Positions 43,955 through 53,638 of a stretch of 64,000 nt of DNA are shown piece after piece. The DNA comes from Tilletia caries. Its lineage: Eukaryota > Basidiomycota > Exobasidiomycetes > Tilletiales > Tilletiaceae. The stretch spans positions 434,001 through 498,000 of the forward strand of contig JALUTQ010000027.1 in NCBI GenBank assembly GCA_032718865.1, read 5' to 3'. The notes under the pieces are model-generated. The model ran no database searches. It saw only the letters and a list, made by a program, of their open reading frames with translations, and was not told where the DNA came from. Within the stretch, counting starts at the first letter, position 1. Every line of letters starts with the position of its first letter. The position numbers and the translations under genes are program-made.

Positions 43955-44336
43955 GACCCGCACTCCCCCCTTGAACCCTGCAGCAACGCTCACTGGTCTC
44001 TTATCAACAAGATGGGGAAGGTGAGGTGCTGTGCCGTGTCGGAAGGGCGCAAACAAAGCAACCACTATCGCCTCCTGGAATTTGGTAACACTACTGGGGC
44101 ACGCCCCGAGAGACACGCGCGCAAGGTCACAGGGACAGGCCGAGAAAGAAAGTCGTGAATGGGCAAGGGTACAGTGTGCGCGGTCCGCACAGACATATAG
44201 CAAAGCTAACCTATTCTGCCCTCCCCATCAGTTCCCCGTTCCTCTCACCTTCTCCTCTCCTCTCTTCCCTTCTTCATATACGCACTGTTCTTCCTTTCCT
44301 AAGGTCCCTTAGCAAGCCGCAGGTCAACCTTACGTC
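43955..44336 (+). promoter_or_regulatory. Promoter/leader of unknown-family copy 2 (duplicated)
   Basis: 382 bp between the nucleotidase stop and the start codon of copy 2. It is closely related to 48791-49159 upstream of copy 3, with small indels. CT-rich close to the ATG. A run of T (43926-43935) lies in the preceding intron. Strong conservation between copies suggests recent duplication or homogenisation. Confidence 0.6.
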
Positions 44337-46049
44337 ATGGACGCGAACACCTACTTCGAGAAGATGCGCGAGGAGGTCCTCAGACTCACCGGCATCTGGC
44401 TCAAAGTCAACTTCACCGAGTGGACTTCGGAGCGATGGTTTTCATATATGTTCCGCGCACGGAACGAGAAGCTCGACAATCGGAAATTCGAGGCAACGTC
44501 ACCCGAGGCCTTCTTTCGAGAGCTTTTCTTTATACCAATTCCTCTGCCTCACAGATGGTTGCCCCCCAGATACGGATACGAGGCCCTCGACGCGGAGAGT
44601 GGTGGTGCGGCTACTGTGCCTTCCCTCGCCGTCCTCCTGGATCTGCGCTACAGCAAGAACCAGAACAACAACAACAACAACTACTTTACAGGCCATAAGA
44701 AGGTGGTCACAAACATGAACAAGCAGGAGGGGCCAAAGAAGGGGAAGAGCAAGGTGAAGCAAGAGAAGAAGAAGAAGAAGAAGGGCCACCCTCAGAACCA
44801 ACCCATCAAACCGGTCCCTCCTCCTCGGGCAATCAACCCCCTCCGGATCGCCGTCCTCCGGGACCAACTAGACAAATTCAAGCTCAACGACGATCCACCC
44901 CAGGAGAAGGCTGTCGGAGTGTCCAGACGCTGGGACATACCGTCCGAAGAGTGGGCTGCGCTCCGTTCCGATGCAAACGGCAACGGACACCCAGGCAACA
45001 ACGCTGGCGCTGCTGCTGCTTACATTTGGAAGGGGGCACCCTTGTTGGGCCAGCAGGAGGCGTACCAGACGAGGAATAGTGGAGGGGGCCAATCCTCCGT
45101 CCCACTCGGGCAGAAATACCCAGGACCTCAGGTCGCCGCTACCGTCCGGCTCATCATCCTCCAGAATCAGCTGGCCAACCTCAAATTGAAGGACGGTAGC
45201 TCTGAGGGAAAAGCTAAGGGGAAGGCCGAGGGGAAGGCAGACGGTGCGAAGGAAACCGTTGAGGAGAAGTTGACCGCGATCGGTTGCCATCCGATGAACA
45301 GCTTCTTCCCACCGAGCATTGGCACCCCGCAGAGCATCGGCAGCGCACAGAGCAGCGGCATCCCGCAGCACAACGGCGTCCCGCAGAGCAACAATGCCAG
45401 CGACAGCGACAGTGACAGCAGCAGTATCAGCGTAGACGACGACCACGACCACGACGAGAATTTGGTATCAAGGACGATAACGCGAGAGTGGGACCTGGGC
45501 AAGAACGAGAAGAAACAGAAGAAGAAGAAGAAGAAGGTCAACTCCCACGCCGGACGCATCAAAGACTCCATCAGCACCAAGAAGAAGAACAAGAAGATGA
45601 CGCCCAAAGCCAAGGAAAAAGCCCGCCGAGATTGCGTTATTGCCCGTATCGAGTTCCGGAAGAAGATCGACGCCTGCGGCGATAGCTGGCGGGCCCAACT
45701 ACAAGCCATGGCGCAGAAGGGCGATGAAGGAGGGAAGGAGGGCGGCTACCCGCATCTAGCGACCTACTTCCTCGAAGCCGTCATCGACGCCATCAAGGAG
45801 CGGGCGAAAACTATCGCGCAGAACAAGATGTACCGACTCCCGAAACAATATTCGAACCTCTCTCTCGACGGCCGTCCCGACAAGGCCAAGGCGGTGGTCC
45901 TGCGGGACCTGGGCGACGTCACGAGGAAATGTGCATCCCTCTCGCTTGAGAGCACCGCCGCCGTGTCCCATTTCTCGAGCCAGACCAGGACTCCGCAGGG
46001 GCTGAGTCGGACATTTGCTACTCTCTCTCTCGACAAGCCTTCGTCGTGA
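44337..46049 (+). CDS. Unknown-family gene, copy 2
   Basis: Single exon, 570 residues. The N-terminal domain (1 to about 75) has MDANTYFEKMREEVLRLTGI, then WTSERWFSYMFRARNEK and an E/D-rich SPEAFFRELFF segment. The centre is low-complexity with K runs (KVKQEKKKKKKG), RxxDIPSEEWAALRSDAN, Gln/Ser repeats and an acidic stretch. The C-terminal domain at about 425-496 (IEFRKKIDACGDSWRAQLQA, YPHLATYFLEAVIDAIKERA) looks helical. Repeated NLSL/ASLSLES/ATLSLDK motifs end the protein. Both conserved ends are shared with the genes at 22610 and 49160. I recognise no known domain; basic runs suggest a nuclear or RNA/DNA-associated protein. Conservation of both ends despite a scrambled centre implies selection on them. 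Confidence 0.82.
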   Translation: MDANTYFEKMREEVLRLTGIWLKVNFTEWTSERWFSYMFRARNEKLDNRKFEATSPEAFFRELFFIPIPLPHRWLPPRYGYEALDAESGGAATVPSLAVLLDLRYSKNQNNNNNNYFTGHKKVVTNMNKQEGPKKGKSKVKQEKKKKKKGHPQNQPIKPVPPPRAINPLRIAVLRDQLDKFKLNDDPPQEKAVGVSRRWDIPSEEWAALRSDANGNGHPGNNAGAAAAYIWKGAPLLGQQEAYQTRNSGGGQSSVPLGQKYPGPQVAATVRLIILQNQLANLKLKDGSSEGKAKGKAEGKADGAKETVEEKLTAIGCHPMNSFFPPSIGTPQSIGSAQSSGIPQHNGVPQSNNASDSDSDSSSISVDDDHDHDENLVSRTITREWDLGKNEKKQKKKKKKVNSHAGRIKDSISTKKKNKKMTPKAKEKARRDCVIARIEFRKKIDACGDSWRAQLQAMAQKGDEGGKEGGYPHLATYFLEAVIDAIKERAKTIAQNKMYRLPKQYSNLSLDGRPDKAKAVVLRDLGDVTRKCASLSLESTAAVSHFSSQTRTPQGLSRTFATLSLDKPSS

Positions 46050-46193
46050 AACTATGCCTTTCTGTGTATCATGCTCCGTGTATTATGCTGTATCATCTGG
46101 TCAGGACCCCGATGGGCCACGAATGTATCATTCATTTCTAGTCCGCTCAGGAGCCCTGTCGTTCTGCCCGTGCGGGGGAAAAGAAAGGGTGGC

Positions 46194-46283
46194 CTAGAAC
46201 AGCCAGAGATCCATCACGTCGTCCTGCTCCTGCTCCTGATCCCCGTCCGCCACCGGCGTCGCCGGCGTCGCCGCCATCCCAGT
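46194..46283 (-). pseudogene. NOC4 3'-end fragment (duplicate)
   Basis: Minus strand: the last about 30 codons of NOC4, ending DGDQEQEQDDVMDLWLF-stop, against DGDQEQDDVMDLWLF-stop in the intact gene at 50933. The match ends near 46283 where unrelated sequence starts; the continuation is at 48516-48688. No promoter or upstream coding exon is attached, so it cannot encode NOC4. Confidence 0.85.
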
Positions 46284-46471
46284 TGGTAACGATTTCTCAA
46301 ATCAGGGCATCGCGCATAGCAACAGCGAAATCTACATGACGTTCCCGAAGCTCAGCTGGAACGCAACGCATCCTTCACCAGGTCATCCGGCATCCCTAGA
46401 TACATGCACACTTCATACTGTGGCAACTGTCGAGCAGTGTCGTCGGGACTGACTGACTGGAAGACGGAACA

Positions 46472-47785
46472 ATGCCGGTCGAGGGCCGAGGACTGTACAA
46501 GAAGCCGCCAGAATCACACCGCTTTGTACAGTCGATCGCAACCACAGGCCCTTCCCACTCCGCGTCAGCAGGGCCCTACATCGCTGAGTACCGCGCCCTC
46601 AACCGGAAGGGCTCCGAACAATGTCTCCAGATACTCAGACGAACCGGAACCCTCGTCAAGCCTCTCATGGTCAAGCACGGCTGGCGACTGCCCCTCCTCG
46701 CCGAATTTTACCCAAACGATAAAAGCTTACTCGGCATCAATGTCAACGGGGGCCAGAAGATCTGCTTGCGTCTCCGGGCGCCTCAAAATCAGGATCAGAT
46801 ATGGGACGAACACGTCGTCATGGGTTGGTCAGTTTACTCGCGATTGTGCCCGACCGAGTCATATCTACTTTACCCCCCTTCTCTTTCTTCCCCCAGCATG
46901 CTGCACGAGCTGACCCACAACGTGCGCGGTCCGCACGACTCGGTATTCTACGCCTTCCTCGACAAACTCAAGGACGAGTACCAATCGATTTGCATCAGCG
47001 GATGGTCCGGAGAAGGCTTCCTCGTTCCCGGTCGCACCCTCGGCCGCGGGATGCAGCAGCATGTCAGGCAGGGCATGCACACAGCTGTGGCCGCTGACAT
47101 GGCAGAGGAACGACGCAGACGGGCTCTCTTGGGTCTCGACTCCGCACCCCGTCGGCTCGGGGGTGCTTCCTCCTCTTCTACCAACATTACTCCGGCTCAA
47201 CGGGCAACCGAAGCCGCAGCGACGCGTCGGGCTCAAAAGGACAGTGCGCAGTGTCCCTGCGCTTCCGCTGCGGATCTGGCCCAAGTTGAGCGAGAGACCG
47301 ACGAGAGAGAGGAACGCGAGGGTGTCGAAATCCTCGAGGTCCGACCCGGCGGACGTGAGGCCGAGGAGGACCGTGCCGCAGCGGACTTTTTGCTTCAGAA
47401 GGTCGTCTGGAACGCCGATGCGGGTCCATCTTCGAAAAAGCAGGAGGTCAAGCTCGAATCTTCATCCATAATCAAGCCCCAGTCGGCATCCGTCTCCGGC
47501 AAGCGACCCTTATCCGCGATAGGTTCCTCGGCAGGAGCCACTCAAGCAGGAGCCATCACCATCGCCGATGACTCGTCCGGCTCCTCCATAGAAGAAGGCG
47601 GAGACAACCTCGACGACGATATCCAACTTATCGCCACCAAGATCAAACGAAAGCTATCACAACCTCCCCTGCCACCGGATACTCGAAAGCTCCTCCAACG
47701 CTCGTCTGAGGGCGCCCCATCGATGAAGTTGCTCAAGCCGGCGATGTGGAAGCGATTGCAGGCTGATGGAGGAAGTGGGGGATGA
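46472..47785 (+). CDS. WSS1: WSS1/SPRTN-like WLM-domain metalloprotease
   Basis: Two exons: 46472..46827 and 46897..47785, 414 residues; the 69-nt intron (gtcagt...ccccag) is a multiple of three, so reading through stays open, but splicing gives the family sequence VVMG/CMLHELTHN. The WLM domain begins IAEYRALNRKGSEQCLQILR, then VKPLMVKHGWRLPLLAEFYP and LLGINVNGGQKICLRLR. The zinc site is HELTHNVRGPHD (HExxH...H). The C-terminal tail has SUMO-interacting-like segments (GVEILEV, AITIADDSS, DDIQLIATK). Wss1 digests DNA-protein crosslinks with SUMO and Cdc48. The gene lies within the broken NOC4 duplicate. The C terminus may be frameshifted: an adjacent frame continues EEVGDDVRVGLSSEV to GGKKRKAPAAAKTK. 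Confidence 0.9.
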   Translation: MPVEGRGLYKKPPESHRFVQSIATTGPSHSASAGPYIAEYRALNRKGSEQCLQILRRTGTLVKPLMVKHGWRLPLLAEFYPNDKSLLGINVNGGQKICLRLRAPQNQDQIWDEHVVMGWSVYSRLCPTESYLLYPPSLSSPSMLHELTHNVRGPHDSVFYAFLDKLKDEYQSICISGWSGEGFLVPGRTLGRGMQQHVRQGMHTAVAADMAEERRRRALLGLDSAPRRLGGASSSSTNITPAQRATEAAATRRAQKDSAQCPCASAADLAQVERETDEREEREGVEILEVRPGGREAEEDRAAADFLLQKVVWNADAGPSSKKQEVKLESSSIIKPQSASVSGKRPLSAIGSSAGATQAGAITIADDSSGSSIEEGGDNLDDDIQLIATKIKRKLSQPPLPPDTRKLLQRSSEGAPSMKLLKPAMWKRLQADGGSGG

Positions 47786-48515
47786 TGTACGTGTTGGGCT
47801 CAGCTCAGAAGTCCAGGAAGCGGCGGCAACGGCAGCGGCGGCGACTTCGGCTGAAGTAGATGCGAGCACGTCGAGCGCTGGTGGGAAGAAGCGTAAAGCG
47901 CCTGCTGCTGCGAAGACGAAGTGAGACGGCAAGGGGAAAGGCAAAGCTCAGGAGGATCCCATCGTCATCACGAATCTGTGACTGAGGTAGACGCTGAAGC
48001 CGATGGTTCGCGGTCAATCAAGTGCACGAAGATCAAACACGAGGCTGCGGTTGCTGCGGTTGAGGTAGATGGTCTGGGTGTGGGAGCGGGCGATGACAAG
48101 AGTGTGCTGCACTGGCACGAGCCCCCTCTTCGAATCCTTCTTCCTCCCGCGCCAGACCCGCTGCCGCTCGTGTGCCCACCTCTTCCTCGTCCACATCCAC
48201 TTCTGCACGTGCACGCGAGTTTCACTGACGAAGTCCATCTACAGGCCGGCGTTGAGGACATCCACCGATATCTGCTACCGAACGGGACGGCGCCCCAGCC
48301 TGCTGCCAATCTGGCGAGTTTTCAGAGTGCGAATCGAGAGGCGAGTTCGTTGGCGGCGCTCAAGAGCTTGCTGCCTGATCATGAAGTCGAGGATCCCGGC
48401 AGCGGTGGCGGTGGCGACGACAGTAGGGATGGAGCGGCGGCATCTACGTCGACAACGAGTGGGTTCGGTTCGTCGGGCACGTTTTGGATTGGCCAGTCTT
48501 TCGAGCACTCCGTCG
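47786..48515 (+). other. Possible decayed WSS1 C-terminal sequence
   Basis: Directly downstream of the WSS1 stop, coding-like sequence continues in other frames: GGKKRKAPAAAKTK-stop, then AQEDPIVITNL-stop (SUMO-interaction-like), then a long frame (47921-48568) with IKCTKIKHEAAVAAVEVDGL and a Pro-rich stretch. This could be an eroded WSS1 tail or 3' UTR with chance open frames. The last frame runs into the antisense of the NOC4 fragment, so that end is not genuine. Confidence 0.35.
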
Positions 48516-48688
48516 CCTCATCACCAACAGGCATGACCCTCGAACTCTCGTTCTCGAAGAGCGTCTAATACGTCACATCGAGGAAGTCTTCGAGCTCGTA
48601 CCTCTCCTTCAAACACCGTTCGGCCAGGATGCGGGAGGGCGTCGAGATGGCGTGGTAGTGTGCGGAGGAGCAGGAGGCTGAGATTCGC
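48516..48688 (-). pseudogene. NOC4 internal fragment (duplicate)
   Basis: Matches the NOC4 second exon at about 51325-51502, including the SRIL-DPF-ERYELDDFLDVTYSTLFENE-type region. A codon that reads Ser in the intact gene (VTYSTLF) is a TAG stop here, proving decay. It is the continuation of the fragment at 46194, separated from it by about 2.2 kb holding WSS1; about 295 bp of NOC4 exon sequence between the two pieces is missing. Confidence 0.85.
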
Positions 48689-48693
48689 TTGGT

Positions 48694-48790
48694 AGCCGGC
48701 TTCCAGCGCTAGCCAGGTGAGCCCTTCGATGCTCAGGCGCTCAGGCATCCCGAATAGACTATTTTTTCTCGCATTCAGGTAGCAGGTATA
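48694..48790 (+). pseudogene. Fragment of nucleotidase gene 3' end (duplicate)
   Basis: Matches 43868-43953: the end of the penultimate exon (AGFQR), its gtgagc donor, last intron and the terminal exon (ggtagcaggta). The codon after AGFQR is TAG instead of TGG. Its abrupt start next to the NOC4 fragment at 48688 marks the junction between the two duplication units. Confidence 0.85.
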
Positions 48791-49159
48791 GGACCCCCAC
48801 TGCACCTTGCAGCAACGCTCTCACTACTCATTTATTTATCAACAAGATGGGAAAGGTTAGGTGCAGTGCCGTGTCGGAAGGGTGCAAACAAAGCAACCAC
48901 TATCGCCTCCTGGAGTTTGGTAACACTGCTGGGGCACCAGGGAGACACGCGCGCAAGGTCACAGGGACAGGCCGAGAAAGAAAGTCGTGAATGGGCAAGG
49001 GTACAGTGTGCGCGGTCCGCACAGACATATAGCAAAGCTAACCTATTCTGCCCTCCCCATCAGTTCCCCGTTCCTCTCACCTTCTCCTCTCCTCTCTTCC
49101 CTTCTTCATACACGCACTCTTTCCCAAGGTCCCTTAGGAAGCCGCAGGTCGATCTGATC

Positions 49160-50776
49160 ATGGACGCGAACACTTACTTCGAAAAAATGCGCGACGAAGT
49201 CCGCAGACTCACCGGAATCTGGATCAAAGTCAAGTACACCGAGTGGACTTCGCAGCGATGGGCCTCATATCTTGGCCACGCACGCAGCGAGAAGCCCGAC
49301 GGTCGGACGTTTGAGGCAACGTCCCCTGAGACATTCTTGCGCGAGCTCTTCTTGGCGCCGATTAAAATGCCTTACAATTTTGTGCCCCCCGGATGCGAGA
49401 GCGAGGTCCTCGGCGCGGGCATCACCGACGATGCCGCGGAGGAGGCATTTAACAGAGCGGCGGACGGGTGGAAGGTACCGGATCAAAACATCAACCCGAC
49501 AGGTCACGATGCGACGAGCAGCGGGCCCCTACACATCAACGAGCACAGCAGCATCGGCAACAAGAACAACAACAGCAGCAGCCTTATAGATGGCAACAAG
49601 GAGGCGACAAACATGAACGAGCATGAGGGGCCAAAGAAGAGGAAGAGGAGGAGGAACGGGAAGGGGAAGAAGAAGGGCCACTTCCAGAGACAATACATCA
49701 AACCGGGCCCTCCTCCTCCTCGGGCACCCAATCCCCTCCGGATGGCCGTCCTCCAGAACCAGCTAAACAAACTCAAGGTCGATGAGGATGTATCCGAGGA
49801 GAAGGATGTCGGAGTGTCCAGCCGCTGGGACATAACATACGAAGAGTGGGCTGCGCTCCGTTCCGGCGCGAACGACAACGGACACACCGGCAACATCGAC
49901 ACCGCCGTGTCCAGCTGCTGGGACATAACATACGAAGAGTGGGTTGCGCTTCGTTCCGGTACAAACGGCAACGAACACCCAGGCGACAACAACGCCACCG
50001 CTGCTGCTGCTTACATCTCGAAGGGAGCACCCTTGTCGACCCAGCAGGAGGGCAGCAGTATCGTCACAGACGACAATGACGACGAAGATGACGACGACGA
50101 GAGTTCGGAACCAAGGATGATAACAACGCGAGAATGGGACACGGGCAAGCCACGCCGCCGGATCGATCAAAAGAAGAAAGTCAACTCCCACGCCGCCGGG
50201 TCGATCAAAGATTCCATCCGCACCAAGAAGAAGGAGAAGGAGAAGAAGAAGAAGATGACGCCCCCCGAACCCAAGAAGAACAACCGCCGAAACAAGCTGA
50301 ACGTCCGAGAGGAGTTCCGGCAGAAGCTCGACGTCTCCGGCAACAGCTGGGCGGCACGACTACAAGCCATCGTACAGAGGGGCAACTACGACGAAGCGGG
50401 CGAGGAAGGAGGATACCCGCGTCTAGCGAGGTACTTCCTCGTAGCTGTCAACTTTGCCATCCAGGAACGGGCTCGAGTCGCCGCCGCGCAGAAGGAACTG
50501 GACATGGGCCCACTCATGAGACGATGTTCGAACCTCTCTCTTCTCGACGGCCGTTCCGACAACGACAAGGCCAAGGCGGTGGTCCCGCAGGACCAGCTGC
50601 TGGGCGCCGCCGTCATCAAGAAATGTGGTTCCCTCTCGATTGAGAGCAGGACTGCTACCGCCGCCGCGTCCCGTTTCTCGCGCCGGAGCAGGACTCCGCG
50701 GGAGCTGAATAACAAGACATGTGCTGCGCTCTCTCTCGACAAGTCTGCTCTCTCCCTCGACAAGCCTTCCTCGTGA
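49160..50776 (+). CDS. Unknown-family gene, copy 3
   Basis: Single exon, 538 residues; start MDANTYFEKMRDEVRRLTGI is conserved with copy 2. N-terminal WTSQRWASYLGHARSEK, then a variable region with KKRKRRRNGKGKKKG and Asn/Ser/Thr-rich stretches. It has an internal in-frame 93-bp duplication (49814-49906 and from 49907) giving two copies of CWDITYEEW(A/V)ALRSG-type sequence; copy 2 has one. The C-terminal helical domain at about 372-447 (VREEFRQKLDVSGNSWAARL, YPRLARYFLVAVNFAIQERA) matches copies 1 and 2, and the tail again has NLSLLD / GSLSIES / ALSLDK repeats. Function unknown. Long open frame, retained ends and intact start support a functional gene. Confidence 0.82.
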   Translation: MDANTYFEKMRDEVRRLTGIWIKVKYTEWTSQRWASYLGHARSEKPDGRTFEATSPETFLRELFLAPIKMPYNFVPPGCESEVLGAGITDDAAEEAFNRAADGWKVPDQNINPTGHDATSSGPLHINEHSSIGNKNNNSSSLIDGNKEATNMNEHEGPKKRKRRRNGKGKKKGHFQRQYIKPGPPPPRAPNPLRMAVLQNQLNKLKVDEDVSEEKDVGVSSRWDITYEEWAALRSGANDNGHTGNIDTAVSSCWDITYEEWVALRSGTNGNEHPGDNNATAAAAYISKGAPLSTQQEGSSIVTDDNDDEDDDDESSEPRMITTREWDTGKPRRRIDQKKKVNSHAAGSIKDSIRTKKKEKEKKKKMTPPEPKKNNRRNKLNVREEFRQKLDVSGNSWAARLQAIVQRGNYDEAGEEGGYPRLARYFLVAVNFAIQERARVAAAQKELDMGPLMRRCSNLSLLDGRSDNDKAKAVVPQDQLLGAAVIKKCGSLSIESRTATAAASRFSRRSRTPRELNNKTCAALSLDKSALSLDKPSS

Positions 50777-50932
50777 GAACTGCTGGTCTGTCCGTGTATC
50801 ATCCTCCGTGTATATGCTGTGTCATCCTGGTCAGGACCCCGATGGGCAACAAATGTATCATTCATTTTCTACATATTCCGTTCAGGAGCCTCTGTCTTTT
50901 CTGCCCATGCTGGAGGGAAAGGAAAGGATGGC

Positions 50933-53638
50933 CTAGAACAGCCAGAGATCCATCACGTCGTCCTGCTCCTGATCCCCGTCTGCCGCCACCGCCGTCGCCG
51001 TCGCCGCCGTCCCAGTCGCCGCCTCGCTCGCCAACTTGCGCCGCTTCGCCCGGACATTAGCCGTCGCGAAGCCTCGGAAGCCCAACCCGTTCGTCGTCAG
51101 CGGCACAGGCACAGCCGCCGCAGGTTGTTCTCCAGCCTCGGCACCCTCCTCCTTCCCTGCCTCTGTTTCAGCACCATCCTTCTCCCCCTCCTCCCGAAGC
51201 CGCTTCTCCCTCTCCTTCACCATCGCCCGTTCGCGCTCATACCGCTCCAGCTGCGCATCCCCCAAACTAGCCCTAACAGCCGGCACAGCAATCGGCTTAC
51301 TCCTCCTCCTCCTCTCCACCTCCTCATCCCCACCTGAAGGCATGATCCTCGAGCTCTCGTTCTCAAAGAGCGTCGAATATGTCACATCGAGGAAGTCGTC
51401 GAGCTCGTACCGCTCTTTGAGGAAAGGGTCGGCTAGGATGCGGGAGAGGGTGGAGGTGGCGTGGTGGTAGTGTGCCGAGGTTGTTGTTGTCGTTGAGATT
51501 CCTTGACGTTGGAGGGCGGCTTGGTGGGCTCCTAGGGCTGCGAGTTCCCACAGACTCGAGTCGAGCGCACCCGTCTTAAGCGGGTCCGATTCGAGCGCGT
51601 CGAACGGATCTGCACAACACTCAAGGGGGTTGAGTCAGTCGAACTCCTCACGAAAAACCATTAAAGGAAAGGGGACTCAAAACTCACCCGGCACGCCCGC
51701 AGGCCCAACAGCCAACCGATCCCCCCCAAACTCCCGATGAATCATCCCCAAACAATTCTTATGCCTCTTCAACAAATTCCACACAAGCGGAACAACACAA
51801 ACCGCCGCCGCAGGCGACGCCCTCAAACTCATTCTCCCCAACCTCTTCGCAAAACTCGCCACCAAGCTCGCAGGCAGCAGCGTCGAGCTCAGGAAGGTGT
51901 CGAGCAGACGGAGGAAGCGGGAGCGGTAGCGCATGTGCAGGAGGTGCGGGGTGTACAGCAAAAGCGTGTACAACCTCTTGAAAAAATCCGGGTAGTCGAG
52001 GTTATGCTGCAGAATAAGGACATAAAGCCCATGCAGCGCCAACAGCGCCGTAGCAGCATTCGCCCCACTCGCGTCCGACACGACTTCCATCGAGCCCTCG
52101 TGCCCGAGCTCGAGGGGTGTCGTGGGACCGGAGTTGAGACAGTCGACGAGGAACTCGTGTACGAGGTTCGGGCGGGTGAAGTGGGGTAGGATCTGGGAGT
52201 GCAGGACGAGCAGGATCTGATGCGTCTGTGCGACGGTTAGAGTTCCCCCGAGCGGCTTGGTGGCGGTGGTGATCGACCCGAACGACTTGTTGCTCTTCTT
52301 CGTATTGTTATCGACGGGCATGGAACGCGGGAGCATCAAAGCCAACCACGCATTGGCAAAGACTCCCTTCTGTGCGCCCAGACTGTGAATGGCGTCTGAG
52401 AGGGGTACTGTTGATTTGCGTTTACGTTTGGCGCGTTGATCGCGTGCGGCTTTGCCGAGTCCGGAGGTGCCGCTGCCCTCGGCCTGAGCTGCTCTTCGCG
52501 CGCCATTACTCGAACCCGGTCTGTCGTCGTCGGAGTCGGAGAACCAGTCCTGCATGTCGTCGGCGTAGCCCTCCTGTCCAGGCTGAGGCGCAGCATCTTC
52601 GTCCTCTGATCCATCGACTTCCTTCCCTTTCGCCTTCCCGCCCGCCTGGGTCGACTTCTTCTTCTTCTTCGTCGCAGAAGGCGACGATTTGGCGAGTGCG
52701 GGCACGAAGAAGGCGTTCAGATGGCTCTCCTCTGTCGGGATTGCGGTGAGGAAGATCAAGAGCTGGAGAGCGTTGGAGCGGAGTGCGTCGTGCGAGGCGA
52801 TCGCTGAGGCTGGTGGGTTGATGAGGATGGCGCGCAACTCGCGTAAGAAGGCATATCGCGCGTCGTCGTACTTCTCGGCCATCTCGTCGAGGAAGAGCCC
52901 GTGCAGGTCTGGGTGGACGTGCGGGTTGCGCTGAAGTGTATTCGAGGAGGGTTCGAGAGAGAGGGGAGGGCCTGCTGTTAGTGCGAGGATGATGGCGCGC
53001 CAGGGTGAGGGTGCCCAGCGTGCTGATCCCTGCACATCGGCGTCGTCCTCGGCATCTGATGTGGACGCGGTGCTGGAGTGTGTGGAGAGTGCGGTAGAAG
53101 CCGCGAGCTGGAGCGCAAAGAGCTGTCTGAGGGCCGTGGAGCGTACACCCTCATCTGGATATGCGGTAAGAGCGCACAGCAGATGGACGGCCTCGTTCCA
53201 CCGTTCCTTAAGCCACTCGCTGACCTGCCGTTCTGGCTTGGTGAGCTGGGATGCGATTGCGCGAGGTAGGGCTGCTGATGTGAGGATTCCGTCGGCGTCG
53301 ACCTGGTCTGGGACGAGGAGGACGGGGCGGTCGTGCTTGTTCTGCTTCTTGGTGTCTGAGGACGGCGGCGCGACGAGGGATGCGAGTGCGTGTGCGAGGA
53401 CGAGGAGTGCGCGGTGGAGTGCGTTGGTGTTGGTGCTGCCGTCGTTGTTCGGAGCGAGAGAGCGTGCGAGGTCGATGATGTCTGTGAGCGGGTTGAGGTC
53501 TGTTGAGGATGCGAGTGCGTGCTGCAGCGACTGCACCTTCCCGAGCGCGTCCTCGCTCCCGCTGCCTGCCTTTGCCTTGCCCGTCTTGCTCGCCTTGACC
53601 TTGACGTTGACGTTGACGTTGACCTTGACCGAGCTCAT
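50933..53638 (-). CDS. NOC4: Nucleolar complex protein 4 (NOC4)
   Basis: Two exons: 53638..51688 and 51609..50933, 875 residues. Exon 1 ends GPAGVPG and exon 2 starts with DPFDALESDPLKTGALDSSL, the hallmark NOC4 C-terminal motif, so the join is secure. The CBF/Mak21-type domain lies in exon 1 (NLDYPDFFKRLYTLLLYTPH, then LLPASLVASFAKRLGRMSLR and NLLKRHKNCLGMIHREFGG). The central part has disordered acidic and lysine-rich inserts that make it longer than yeast Noc4 (552 residues). With Nop14, Noc4 acts in 40S subunit maturation and export. The 3' part is copied as pseudogene fragments at 46194 and 48516. It is divergent from LRP1 across 222 bp. Confidence 0.94.

Larger units (their letters stand above)
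43868..46283. repeat. Left unit of tandem segmental duplication
   Basis: From the last coding exon of the nucleotidase gene (agccggcttccagcgct) this unit runs through a shared upstream region, an unknown-family gene, its 3' flank and the last about 30 codons of a NOC4 copy. The same order is repeated from 48694 into the intact NOC4 gene. The upstream regions are nearly identical over long stretches (for example 44016-44270 against 48848-49105). The genes themselves are more diverged. The NOC4 part of this unit is interrupted after about 46283 and resumes at about 48516. Confidence 0.85.
48694..51030. repeat. Right unit of tandem segmental duplication
   Basis: Homologous to 43868-46283: nucleotidase 3' fragment, shared upstream region (about 48791-49159), unknown-family copy 3, its 3' flank (50785-50932 against 46055-46193) and the NOC4 C-terminal codons. 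The intact NOC4 gene continues beyond it. Confidence 0.85.

Noticed and set aside
47921..48568. 215-codon plus-strand open frame after WSS1
   Set aside because: Its end is the antisense of a NOC4 fragment and its start lies in decayed sequence, so it is not called as an independent gene.
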